From Desmodesmus armatus (lineage: Eukaryota; Chlorophyta; Chlorophyceae; Sphaeropleales; Scenedesmaceae), in contig VIIQ02000574.1 in NCBI GenBank assembly GCA_007449985.2, positions 248,001 to 312,000 on the forward strand: DNA of 64,000 bases, written 5' to 3'. Below, in pieces: positions 46,762 through 58,400 of the stretch. Under the pieces are notes generated by a model. It did no database searches and had not been told where the DNA came from. It saw only the letters and a program-made list of their open reading frames with translations. The position numbers and the translations under genes are program-made. Position 1 is the first letter of the stretch; each line of letters starts with the position of its first letter.

Positions 46762-49700
46762 ATGGACGACACTGTCGCCATGCAAGACAACAATGGCCCC
46801 ACGCTCGTGGCCCCTCATACTAGCAAGTTGGGCCAGTCAGAACCCAACATGCCTCCTGGTGTGAACAGCAACGGCTTGTCAATGGCTTATGCGGGGTCCG
46901 GCATGCAGCAGCAGCAGCATCCTGCAAGGGCCAGCCTGGATGGAAACCGACCTGAGTGCAGTCCACAGGCGCCGCAGTCACCATCGATGATAGGGCAGCA
47001 GGTAAGGAGGCCGCAGGAAACAGTTCCAGCCGTAGTCTTCGCCCTGGCCGATCCTGTGCAGGGCAGTCGGTAGTCTTCACCCTTGCCGACCCTGTGCAGG
47101 GCAAAGTAAGACTGCAGGTGCAGCTATGCCCAGCAGCCGACCTGGCAGAAGCAGAAGTGCATTCTTGCAGCACTGCAACACACAGATGTAAAGCTGGCTG
47201 CCAAGGCTTGTGCAGAATGTATAGATGTTGCGTTGTTGGGGCTGGTGCTGATTGAGCAGTCTCATGCTGTCCCCTGCTCACATCTGCACAGGTGCAGTTT
47301 GACACCAGCAGTATTGCGAGTGACGGCAGCCAGGATCAGGCCGGCAGCACCAGCAGCAGCACCAAGCAGCATGGCCCGCCGCGTCGCAACTACAGCAGCG
47401 TCGACGTCGATGTTGCAAAGCAGGCGGCCATGTCCGCGCTGGCTGGCCTCGACATGAGTACCACAAAGGCCAACCTGGACGCATCCAAGGCAGCAGCAGC
47501 CACTGCGCGGGCTAACGGGGAGGTGCCCGCACACGTGCGCAAGTCCAACCTCCGCAGTGTCAGCTGCCGCCAGCTGGGCACAACCAGCACAGCTGCCGGG
47601 GGTGTGGGCAAGTCTGTGGCCTTTGATGAGGCCTCAAAGCAGCGCCCGGCAGACGGTGCACCCCGCACCGTGCAGTGGCGGGCAGGCACCACCAGCACTC
47701 CGGCTGATGGCAGTGCGCCCCGCAGGACCACCCGTGCTCCTGCGTCTCGCTGCATCAGCTTGCCCCATGTGCTACAGGGCAGGGCTGGCATGGCCAACCG
47801 CCTGGCAGCCACCTATGCGCAGGATGTGGCCCTACAGCAGCAGATGCAGCTGCTCAACGGCGGCGGCCAAGCAGCGCATGGCTTTGCAGGCGCTGGGAAT
47901 GTCAACCAGCTGCAGGCAGGGGTGCAGGCCATGGATGTGCTGTCCATGTACCAGCTGCAGCAGCAGGCGGTCGCAGGCGGCATGCCAAATGGGCAGCTCA
48001 TCAGCCAACGCAGCTCTGGTGCTAACATGGCCTCCACAATGGACGACTCCATGCTGCAGCTGCGCTCCAACAACGCTCTTTTGGCAGCACAGCAGCAGCA
48101 GGCAGCACAGCTTGCTGGCAACTGGCCCGGTACCGCAGCTGCGGGACAGCAGCGTATGGGCTGGGGCCCAGGCGCTGCACAGGTGCCGCAACAAGCAGCG
48201 CTCGCCAACCAGCAGCTGCTGATGCAGTTGCAGGGTGGGGCAGCTGCAGGCTCTGCTGCTGCAGGTGATGCGATGTGGCTGCAGAACCCCAACGCTGCAT
48301 CTGCTGCGCTCTTGGCGGCCAATCGGCCACAAAACCTGCTGCTGGCCAACCAGGCTGGTGGCGGCCCTGGCGTGCCCAGCCTGGTCGCCAGCAGCGGCAT
48401 GCTGAGCCCTGGGCTGCAGCCGCCACCAGCAGCAGGGCTGGCAGGCAACCCCCAGACCAGTGCGCTGGTAGCCACCTACACGCAGCTGCTAGAGCAGTAC
48501 CAAGCCATCTCCTGGACCGGGCTGGCTGCAGCGCAGGCTGACAGCAACGTGCGGGAGCAGTTGCTGACAGAGGTGGTGCTGCAGCTGACGCTGCTGCACA
48601 CGCTCAGTGGTGTGCTGAAGAGTACCTTGGGCCCTGGGGATGCACTCAGCGACTTCAGCTACCTGGGGGGTGCGGCACGGCGCCACATCGCAACCTTCAG
48701 CAGGCTCAGCCAGGCTGGAGACCTGGCGGTGCAGCTGCTGGCGATGGTGACCCCCCTGGCATGCAGGCACCTTACAAGCACAGGTGGGTGTGGCTGTGTG
48801 GCACATGAGCTGGTAGTACTGCGCAGCTGCAGGACGCTGCACGCCTTGCACATCTGGTGCAGTTGATGTGGCTCACATGGAGGATGGGGCAGCAGCACAT
48901 CGTCTGCTTGCAATAATGTCTTAGCTGAGAGTTCGCATGCTGCCAGTGTGGGTCGTCTGTCAGCAAGGTGCAGCAACACACGCGGCTATGCAAGTGGCTT
49001 CTCAACGTTGTGTATGGCATGTTGTGCTGGGTGCTGTCATGTGTGCAGATGTGATGGAGGCGGCCTTCCTTGTCCTGGACACGTTGGCGCTGGCCAACAG
49101 GGACGTCGCAGCAGTGGTGACACAGCAGCGGCTGAACGCCCTGAGCAACCTGCTGGTGCAGCTGCCGATGGACCAGCTGCTGCAGCAGCAAACGCTGGGC
49201 CTGGCCTGGATCAACAGCATGGCAGCAGCAGTCAGCAGGAACAAGCAGGTCCTGGAGAGCTTGGCAGGAGCAGACCAAGCAGCTGGCCAGCCAGCTGTGT
49301 CAGCAGGGCTATTGCACAGCACCGGGGGCGGGTGAGTGGCTGCAAAGATATGCTGAAGCTTGCTACATGTGGCACCCTGCACGTGGTGTTATTGAGCTGT
49401 TTCTGACACATGCCCTGCCCCTGCAACTACTGGAGCCCTACATAACAACTCGTTTGACATCCAGAACATGTTGCTGGTTGTCAAACGACTTTTTCTGTTG
49501 GGCCCCAGTAGTTGCAGGGGCAGCGCATGTCCAGAAATCATCCTGGGCCATTGGTAAAGCCCACACATCATGCCGGGCGCCCTCTCCGTCAGCTTCTTGA
49601 TGCACCCTTGAATCATGTCTTGTTGTCGCTCTGTGTGTGGGTGCTGCTGCAGTGCACCTGGCCTACCTCTGGGTGGCCTGCCGCTGTCTTCTCAACCCCT

Positions 49701-50103
49701 GATGGTCAGCCCCACAGGGGCCACACTCAGCCCTACCGGGAAGACCCCCCTGGCAACATACTTTGAGGAGAACCCCAACGCCACCCTGGTGTCACCCTCT
49801 GCTGGGGGTGCGCCAGGTCTCATTCCTGGCCTGGCGCCAGGCACCACAGCTGAGTCCCTGCTGGCTGACAATCTAGCAGGGTTCACACTCAATGGCCAGG
49901 CACGCCACGCGGCCGATGATGGCGCTGGCGGCTTGCCGCACCTACAGCTGGGCGTGTCGCACGGGCTCGCCCCGGGGGGGTTGGTGGTGCTGGGGGAGCC
50001 CAGCGGTCCTACTCCCCGCTGGGCGGCCTGCCCTTGTTTGGTGATGCATCTCTGTTGGTGCCGAGCAGCACAGCGGGTGGGAATGGCAACAGCGCGGGCG
50101 TAG
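46762..50103 (+). CDS. Gln/Ala-rich low-complexity protein, function unknown
   Basis: Exons: 46762-47001, 47292-48783, 49049-49331 and 49653-50103 (stop TAG); phases 0, 1 and 2 agree, about 821 aa as read. The start MDDTVAMQDNNGPT is the first good ATG; an upstream exon is possible. Residues 1-220 are Ser/Thr/Ala-rich. Residues about 260-460 are Gln/Ala/Leu-rich (MYQLQQQAVAGG, LLAAQQQQAAQLAG). Residues about 470-670 look like a helical folded region (YTQLLEQYQAISWTGLAAAQ, EQLLTEVVLQLTLLHTLSGV, LSNLLVQLPMDQLLQQQTL). The tail is Pro/Gly-rich (LATYFEENPN). Such composition is typical of RNA-binding or transcriptional scaffold proteins, but no domain is recognised. Around the G7 run at 49974-49980 coding character moves to the +1 frame, which stays open to TGA at 50124-50126. 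Intron 3 carries a 138-bp hairpin. Confidence 0.65.
49400..49537. repeat. 138-bp imperfect inverted repeat (hairpin) in intron 3 of the Gln-rich gene
   Basis: Two arms of 69 nt meet at a central AACATGTT (49465-49472). They pair with about nine mismatches and two single-base bulges. The best block, CTGCCCCTGCAACTACTGG, is exact in both arms. Both strands therefore read the same peptide (HALPLQLL) across it. The element is fully intronic (49332-49652). The mismatch and bulge pattern resembles a plant or algal miRNA precursor more than a fresh duplication. Confidence 0.9.
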
Positions 50104-50318
50104 CAGCAGGCATGGTGGGTGTCTGAGCAGGCTGTGGCAGGTGGTGCGTGTGAAGCAGCTGAGAGCACAATTCATGGTGGGATGTGTGGATGCGTAGCTG
50201 CGCTCGGTCCCTATCATGACCGTGTGGGTCGGTTATGCGTGCGGCAGTGTTCGTGATGCATCGTGCTTTCTTGCAGGCTGTGTCCTTGTTTCATTCGTAC
50301 ATTGGTTCTCTCTGCCGT

Positions 50319-50359
50319 GGATGTGTCTGCATCTGCCGTGGATGTGTCTGCATCTGTAT
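50319..50359. repeat. short tandem repeat
   Basis: CTGCCGTGGATGTGTCTGCAT occurs twice in tandem (21-bp unit). Confidence 0.85.
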
Positions 50360-53300
50360 CAGTGTGCACCCGGGGCGCTCAAAGCAACATGCAAAGCATG
50401 GGTGTGTCTGCCTGGGCCTGTGCAGCATTGCTGTCATAAGCTGCAGGGATATGCCCACCTGCAGCATGCAGTACAGGCAGGGGATGTTGGTTGGGCTGCC
50501 CTTCACACACTTGTGGGCCACTTGACATACGTATCTATCGGTTCTGGACTGTTGCGGCATGGCAGTTCGTGGGTTGGTGGCCCCACTTGTCTGTCCCCTT
50601 GTTATGTATCCTTCCCCGATATCTGTTCGTGTGTTACGTACGAGAGTGTGGTGCACCCGTCAAGCTCTTGGACTTGGTCAATGCCCAAGCGTTGACCCTG
50701 GTGTCTGGGTTGGCCATTACATCCTTACTCAGGAGACGAAGCCCAGGTGATGGGACTGCTGTGTGCAAGTCAGTTCCATGTACTCTCGCGGCAGGGCATT
50801 GGCACACCTGCTGCTGCAGACTGGCAGGGGTGGCATCCCAGTGGGCAGTCAGTCCCTGGCTGCCCTTCCCCTTCATCCTGTTCATCACCGCTGTGTGCCT
50901 GCACCTCACGTCATGATCGTTGGTGGGCTTTCATGATGGGTGGGCCCCATTTGTATGGGCTGTTCGTTAGTGTGTCTGTGGATGCAGCAACCTGCGGGGG
51001 CTGGGGATGTACAGTGCCTGCGCAGGCAATGCAACAACCAAAAGCAACAGGTGCTGAGATAAGGGTGCTGGATCAGCAATAGGTTTGTTTCAGTGGATCA
51101 CCTTTCCCTGTGTCCCCTCTGTTGGTGTGGATGCACATCCACCATGCCCACAACAGCCCTGCCTGCATAGTGCCTGGCGTTCAGGGGTTGAGGGGTGAAA
51201 TGCTGGTCGTTCTCCTCGACCCGGTCCTGGCCATGAAGCAGTTTGGCAGTGTCTTGCATGTGCTACACCATGGCTGTGGGGGCTACTGGCTTGTGATTGA
51301 GGCTGAGGGTTGAGGTGTTGCGTGCCTGTGGCAGATGTGCTTGCAATGCACGGATGTGTTTGAGGCAGCTCTGACGCTGCGTTGCACCGCCTGTGCTAAT
51401 GATTGGCTGGATCATTTGGTGCACTGGTGGTGGGCTCCCAGGCGCAGGAGATGGATGGGCTGTGATTGGTTAGCAGGTTGCACCCACCTCAATAGCCTTG
51501 AAGACAAGCGCTGGGGGGTCGGCAGACTTGGGGCTTTTGTTATTGCTTGTGCGCAGTTTCAATGCATGTGGACGCTTGTATACTACAGTCCTGTGCGCCT
51601 GTTGCCATCCTTGAGCACCCTTCCACGATGATGCGGATGATGCGGCACGTCCAGGCTGTTCAGCAACCTCCATGAGCCTAGGGTTTGTGTGGAGGCACTG
51701 CCGGAGCCGTGTCAGGAGTTTGTCATAGCCGCGCTGCCGACACAGAGTGTCCTGCTGCAGTTGTTGCATCGCTTGCACGCCCAGCCGCTGGTGTGTGCAT
51801 CCAACAATACATGCATTGTGCGTCGTGGTTGCGTCCACGCGTGCATGTATGCGGCGCTCAATGCGTGGCTCTTAGCGTGCTGTGTATGGTAGGCTGGCAG
51901 GCACCAACTGGTTTCATAAGGAAGTACTGAAGTATCCATTAGCTCGTGGTTGTTGTGTTGGATGCCGTAATCCTGGCATGCTCTGCCGTCGCTGCTGCTC
52001 TGTTCAAACCTGCCCGGCGGTGACCAGCAGGTGGGCAGCGCCTGTGCTGCTGCAGGTGGTTGATGGTGTGTCTTTGCTTTTCAAAGCGTGAGTGACCACT
52101 CATGACTGGCTCAGTGGGTTGCTGTTGCGCGTGAGGGTTGGTTGGGGGGCAGAGCATCTGTTGCTGTCACTGTATCGCAAGGGCGGCTTTGCTCGGTGCG
52201 GGCCTTGGGTTTGTGAAGGGGTTGGGTGGAGGCAGCTGAGCAGTTGGCATGTCTGTACAGGCGTAGTGGTATCCGCTTTGCAGCCATAGCAAGTGTACAG
52301 GCGAGTGAAGTGTGCGGTGGGTTGGTGTGGGGTTCTTTACAGCGGCATCCTTTGTTATGTTCGCGGTTGTGTCATCTGTTTTGCCGGGTTGCGACGCGTG
52401 GGTGGCAAGTGGCCAGCTGCACACTGCTGTGTATTCTGTGCGGCTGCCCACAAGAATGCGGCTGCCAGTGAATTCACAGTAGCACCTGTCCACATAACAT
52501 GCACTGTGATGTGTGTATTGTTCTTGCCTTGACCTGCAGCGCGCCCCGCGTGTAGGTGCAGTCTCTGGCCCGCCCACGGGCCTTTATGCTGCGTGCCATC
52601 ACCCTGCATTCCCGTCCTCAGTTTTGTCCCCTCATCACCTCAGTTAGCTGTTGGGATGTTCCAGATCGATCAGTCTTTGCATAGAGGCAGCCGGGCACAA
52701 GATGTGGGTACCTTGGCGGGCTGCTGTGCATGCAGCAGGTCCGACCCCGCCTTGTCTTTGTGCCGCTCATCACCCTCATCCCCCTGTGTGTAGAGGGTAG
52801 CCGTCTGGCAGCTCCCTCTATGTGGCGCTGCGAATGTGGCGCCACCCTCTCAACCGCGCTGTGCTCGCCTGCTGTGCAGCTTCATACAGCTAAGAGCTCC
52901 TCCTGACTGACGGGTTTGCTCAAGTCCACTGTTTTTGCCGACCCTGGTGTGACCTGCGCTTCTGGGACCTGCCTGCCAGTGTAGTGTACCTCACACACTC
53001 CACAGCTGGGGGTTCACAGCAGTTGTGGGCCGCCTGTGGTCGCCTTTTGTTCCTGAGCAGCACGTGTAGCCTGCTTGTTTCCTTGGTCGCCTCCCCTTGT
53101 GTAGGTCGGCACTAGTGGCCAAGTGGCCTGCATCACGTCAATGTGTGCAGGTGTAGATGCAGCCTGCAGGGCCAATCTGGTCGCTGATGATGATTGAAGC
53201 CTCGAGTCACCCAACAGGGGTGGCGTTATGCTTTCCTATGCTCTATTTTCAAAACTACACACCCCTTCAACGCATGCTGTGTGGCTGGGCTGTTGACATA

Positions 53301-54235
53301 CTGACCGTGCATCACACTTTCCTCTGTGGGAGCACCTTGCCCTGTGACTGCGTTGGCATGGACCGCCTCTTTTGTCTAGCAAGCCAGCATTCAATCTCTA
53401 TTCTTCCGACCTGTGCAGAGGGGCTGAATGGGTGGAAATCATATGTGTTGCAGGCCGCTTGCAGCGTGCTTTGTGCCATGCTGCGCAGGCAGGTGCCTTA
53501 GTGGACTCTGGTAACTCCAGTGCAGAATATGTTCTAGCTAAGGTGTAGGTGGGCTGGTAGGAACTTTGTGCAGTTTTCGTGATCCTTGCTGTCGCATCTG
53601 TGCTCAAGAGTTTTAACTCTACTTGTGTGTTGCTGGTGCTGGGTGTGCAGCAGGAGGGACTTGTGTAACAATATATCAACATTTGTTAACCTGCAGATAT
53701 GCTGTGCTTTTAGATATTGGTAGCAGCTGATCGCAGCCTGTCAGGACAGTTTGCAGCACATGTGCTACTGGCACAGAGAGATCAGTGAGGTAAGGTTGTA
53801 CTGCCCTACGTGCATATGGTAAGGTGTTTGTCAATCCGCTGTTTTTTTACAACTGTGTCAACACACCACACCTCCATGTCCCACCTCGACCGCGTAGCAA
53901 CAACTGTCCTACTCACATCTGTGCTGATCTGGCCAGGGCACCAGACGAACAGCCAGGGCACCTCTGAAGCTGCGGTATGCACCAGTGGTCGCAGCACGCC
54001 AATGCACCAGAACAATCAGCACAGATGATTTTTATACATTGACTGCAGGACATGCAGAGAGTCATGCAGCTGTGTAGCCAGCTGTTGCTACAGCTGACAC
54101 ATGTACATCAACTCAAGCGGTGCCTCCCAGACCATCAGCCAGTGCTGAGCACAACAGGCAAGGCTAGAGCCCCCTGCTTTGTGACCTCGTATGCTAGTAC
54201 AACTGTACAGCAGGGGCAACATCCAGATAATCTCC

Positions 54236-54353
54236 AAAACACTGATACATGCACAACAATACTGGTGCATGCCGGCTGTGCAGCACTCATGGTCCACAAC
54301 ACTGATACATGCACAACAATACTGATGCATGCCGGCTGTGCAGCACTCGGGGT
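54236..54353. repeat. tandem repeat, two copies of about 60 bp
   Basis: The unit begins AACACTGATACATGCACAAC and ends GGCTGTGCAGCACTC. The two copies differ at a few positions. No gene overlaps it. Confidence 0.92.
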
Positions 54354-55482
54354 AAACTCACGTCAAGGCTTAGGGGTGTGGCCATCCAACCAATGCGCTG
54401 GCTGCCACTCGTCCTCCACAATGCAGGCTGTCAACACAATCAGAGTGCTGCAATAGGTCAAATACCACATCAGCTGAACCCTCACTGGTGGTACCGCATG
54501 GCTTACAGACGAGGCCATTTGGCAAGCCAACAGCATCTTGCATGAATGACACGGCTCCTCAGGTTGCATGCAGTCAAGTCACCAAACAATACTTCACGCA
54601 ACCTTGTCAGCGATCAGCTGTAGCAACCAGCACACCCCAAGGCAGCACCCATCGCCTGTCAGATGCACACACCGTGCAGGGAACACCCTGGAACAGCTCC
54701 TCACATACAGTCATGCGTCAACGCACGGCTACCAGTCACACACACCATTCAGACCCAGCAACATACACCGGAAGAAGACAAAACTGGCAGTTTATGCTGG
54801 ACAGTATCGGGTGGGCCAGCATCCTGCAGAAGCCTGGAGGAAGCCGCTGCACGCACACTTTGCGTGATGTGTCAGAGGTCATGGCCAAGATAACAAACCC
54901 AGTGCAGAAGCTCCACGGGCATGCAGCTTGCATCACATGCTACATGCCTGTGGGTAACAGGCAGGGTACACGATCCAGTACAGGCAAATCCGCCCTGCTG
55001 GTGCAGGCAGGATACACAATCCATTACAGGCAGGAAACAACAATGAGGACATGCGTCCAACTGACAGTGCAACAGGTGTCACCCCAGCACATGCAAGCCC
55101 TGCATGGCTTTGGGACAGTACCAAGGTTGCAATGGTCTGGAGGGGATTGGGTTGGCATGGACGCGATATGCTCCTGAAGCACCAAATTGACCGCCAGCAG
55201 AACCTCAGCATCTCAAACCCTCACTCACCACTCAACATGCTGCACAGGACCAATATGCTCACAATGCACAACTCCCAACCCTGAAACATGAAGGCAGCAT
55301 GAATACCAGTACAGGTGCCACTTGAGAAGGGTGACACTTCACAGTCTGACAATGCAACAAACAGGGAAACAGGGACCGCATGGGTGCCTCGAATTTAACA
55401 TGCATCCAGGACAGTCATGCCACATGCATGCAGTCCAGTAGGGTACCTCAGTGCCCCTGTTTCAAGGGTGAGCCATCATCCT

Positions 55483-58400
55483 TCACACCGGAGAGGAGAC
55501 TACTGTGACAGTGTCGCCGCCCTTGCGTCCACCATGCACAGAGGCCTCCAGCTCCTTCACAAAGGCTGTCACTGGCATGGCCCGCTCGCCATGCTTGGAC
55601 ACATCCAGGCCCTCCATCAGCTCCAGGTCTGTTGACACGGACGGATCGCAGAGGGCAGAGGGCAGAACGGTGTATCGTTGGTACAGCAGCTCAGTTTACA
55701 GCATGCAGTAGACCTCACAGGCAGCAGTCCCGGTGGAAGCATGATGTATGTGCCTCAGGTGCTGGGACGATATGTACACAGGAAAGGGTGCAACACGTGT
55801 GCCACATGCAAGCAAGGCCTATACGGCGGTCTCATCCTGGCAGATGCGCCCAGGGCAAGCGGCGCGCCCCTGTTTGTGTCTTTGCCCCGCCACACTTCAT
55901 CTTCACCCCTCTCCTTGCGCATGTATCACACGTATATCACACACATACCTACTATGCTCCTATTCTCAGAGAGCTCACCCCTACACAATGCCGATTATAG
56001 TGGCTCTATTGCATACAGGCCCTGCAGTCTACACTAACTTGATCCTTCCCCGCCCTCACCTGACACCCTGAGTGACACCAGCTTGTCAGTGAACCAGAGG
56101 ATGGCCCATGTAGAGGCAAAGAACCAGGGTACAATGATCACCAGCACCAGCAGGGTCTTGCCAAGCTCCATAGGGTTACCGTAGAAGGCACCCTCCACAG
56201 CGTATTCGTTGACAGAGGTAGTGCTGAACAGGCTTGTGAGTATCATACCCACAGTACCGCCCACACCGTGGACAGCAAAGACGTCCAGGGTGTCGTCCAC
56301 ATACTTGCTGCCCCACCTCTCCATGAGCTCCATGACTCCAGCACACACCATGGAGCCGATAATGCCAAAGATGAAGGCAGCTCCGATGTTGACAAATCCT
56401 GCAGGTGTCAGCACAAGATGGTCGGACGGAGACATGTTAAGCATGTTGATGTGTGCAGCAGCTGTGGACGCTGGATACATTTGTGTGTTGAGTAGGTGAC
56501 GTGCTGCTCGTTGGAACCTGTGGGTGTACTCAGGCGTGGAAGAGTCCTGCAGCAGTACTGCTGTTGCACAAGGTGCATGATAGGGATGACCGGAGCCTCA
56601 CTGAGTGACCCTACCTGCTGCAGGAGTAATGGTGACAAGCCCAATCACAGCGCCAATGCAGGCGCCTGTAGCCCGCATCTTGTGACCCCTCAGCACATCC
56701 TGCAGCATGGAGCAACACGCATCCAAAGCAGCGCCAGTTATGATGCGAGCAGGCTTGTGACTTCACAGTAGGTGCAGGGAACTGATGGTCATACAAGACT
56801 CTGGTTAAGTAAGCGATGGTCATACATGATGCAGGAGCGCCTTGGCCCCATGTATGCGCACTGCGCCTAGCATGTCAGCAGTATGGAGCAACTTCACCCA
56901 GCACCATTGGCACACTGTCATGAGCACAAAATGAGCACACACTCTCATGACGACACCTGCGTCAATGATGTGGTCACTTCACCAGCCGTTGACACCAACA
57001 GCAGTTGGTGTGGACAAAGCAACTGATGGTGATCCAATGGATGCAGCCTGGGGCATGCACGTGCGCATGCGCAGCAGCAGCCAGTAACCCTCCTTGCCAC
57101 TCACCATCAGCATGAAGGTCAACATGGCCGATGCAGCAGCAGCGTTGGTGTTGAGGAAAGCCTGTCCTGCAATCGCACCAGCACCTCCGGCACTGCCAGC
57201 GTTGAACTGTGCGGCAGCAGCATAGAGACGACAGCCCGTGTCAGCTTGGATGTGTTGACTAATACATCACCGCGCAGTGCCTGCCACAAGCTGAGGCTAC
57301 ACACAATGACTAACAGAATGCGTTCAGCACTGGCTGGCTGGCTGGCATCACCTTTTAACATGCACCCGGTGTGTGCATGTCAGACGCACATTTCACTAGA
57401 GTTCTGAAGCTGAGGCTCAGTTTTCTGCCCTCAAGGTCCGCCCACTCACCCCAAACCAGCCGAACCACAGGAGGGCAGTGCCCAGCATGACAATTGGCAC
57501 GTTGGCGGGCTCCTTGATCTCTGTGAACATGCCTGCCTCCTGGTCCTTGGGGCTCCTCACAGAGCGGCCCAGGTAGACAGCAGCAATCAGGGCAGCGTAG
57601 CCAGAGCTCATGTGCACCACCGTGCCACCTGCAAGAGCGCACAACATGCCGCACAGCGCCCACAGTCAGACGTGTGGTCATGTGAAGGTTGCTTTGGGGG
57701 TTTTGGTCCTGTGTGGGGCTGGGGGTGGAAGGGTGCGGGACCACAAGCCCAACCTCACCCTTAGGTGGGTGGGGGTTTGACACACCCCGCACGATACCTC
57801 CCTCCCTCCCTCCCTCCCTCCCTCCCTCCCCCCCCCCCCCCCAAAAACGCCCAGCATAGCCACCCCCTCTCCGCTGACATCCTTGGCAAAGTTTTCTCAA
57901 TCTTCACTACGGCATAAGAAAGAGTTTCAGGGCTCCTTGAGGTTTGTGTCATAACGGACATGGACATTCAATGGATGGTCAACAAAGTTGCTGCCTGTTG
58001 ACTCACCGGCAAAGTCCAGGATGCCATATGCCTTGATGAGTCCTGAGGGGTGCCACACCATGTGAGCCATGGGGGCGTATACGATGATGTGCCACAGGCT
58101 GATGAAGATGCACAGGGCACTGGGGTTCACCCTGGTACATCGCAACAAGCAGCGGGGACCAAGGGGGGCCCAGGTCAGCATGTGAGCGTCCACTCTTGGC
58201 TGATTGGCCGGCAGGGACGACATATGTATGGGAGCAATGAGGCTTGACCATAAAGTCAAGCTTTGTGACCATAGGTCATGGGTACCCCAGCTCCAGTAAC
58301 TGACCATGGAGTGGCACTTTGGGTGTTCAGAAATGCCATCAAAGCCAAAGCCATAGATATCCTTATCTTGCCTTACCTGTCAGCAATGGAGCCGATGATG

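Larger units (their letters stand above)
50127..55482. other. gene-poor stretch, no gene model supported
   Basis: 5.4 kb with intron-like composition. Splice-flanked open islands occur on the plus strand: about 51181-51312 (GLRGEMLVVLLDPVLAMKQF), 51653-51761 (PRVCVEALPEPCQEFVIAAL) and 53453-53491. They could belong to an unmodelled or decayed gene or a non-coding transcript, since I could not join them. ORFs at 54488-55177 and 50491-50916 show no family signal. A 60-bp tandem repeat lies at 54236-54353. Confidence 0.45.

Noticed and set aside
51653..51761. Idea that the Gln-rich gene plus downstream islands form a Pumilio protein
   Set aside because: Gln-rich leader fits, but no PUF repeat (NxxxQ-type recognition helices in series) could be found in the islands.
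54488..55177. 229-codon plus-strand ORF
   Set aside because: Composition (Thr, Gln, His, Cys scatter) and lack of any family pattern suggest chance; parts read equally well on the other strand.
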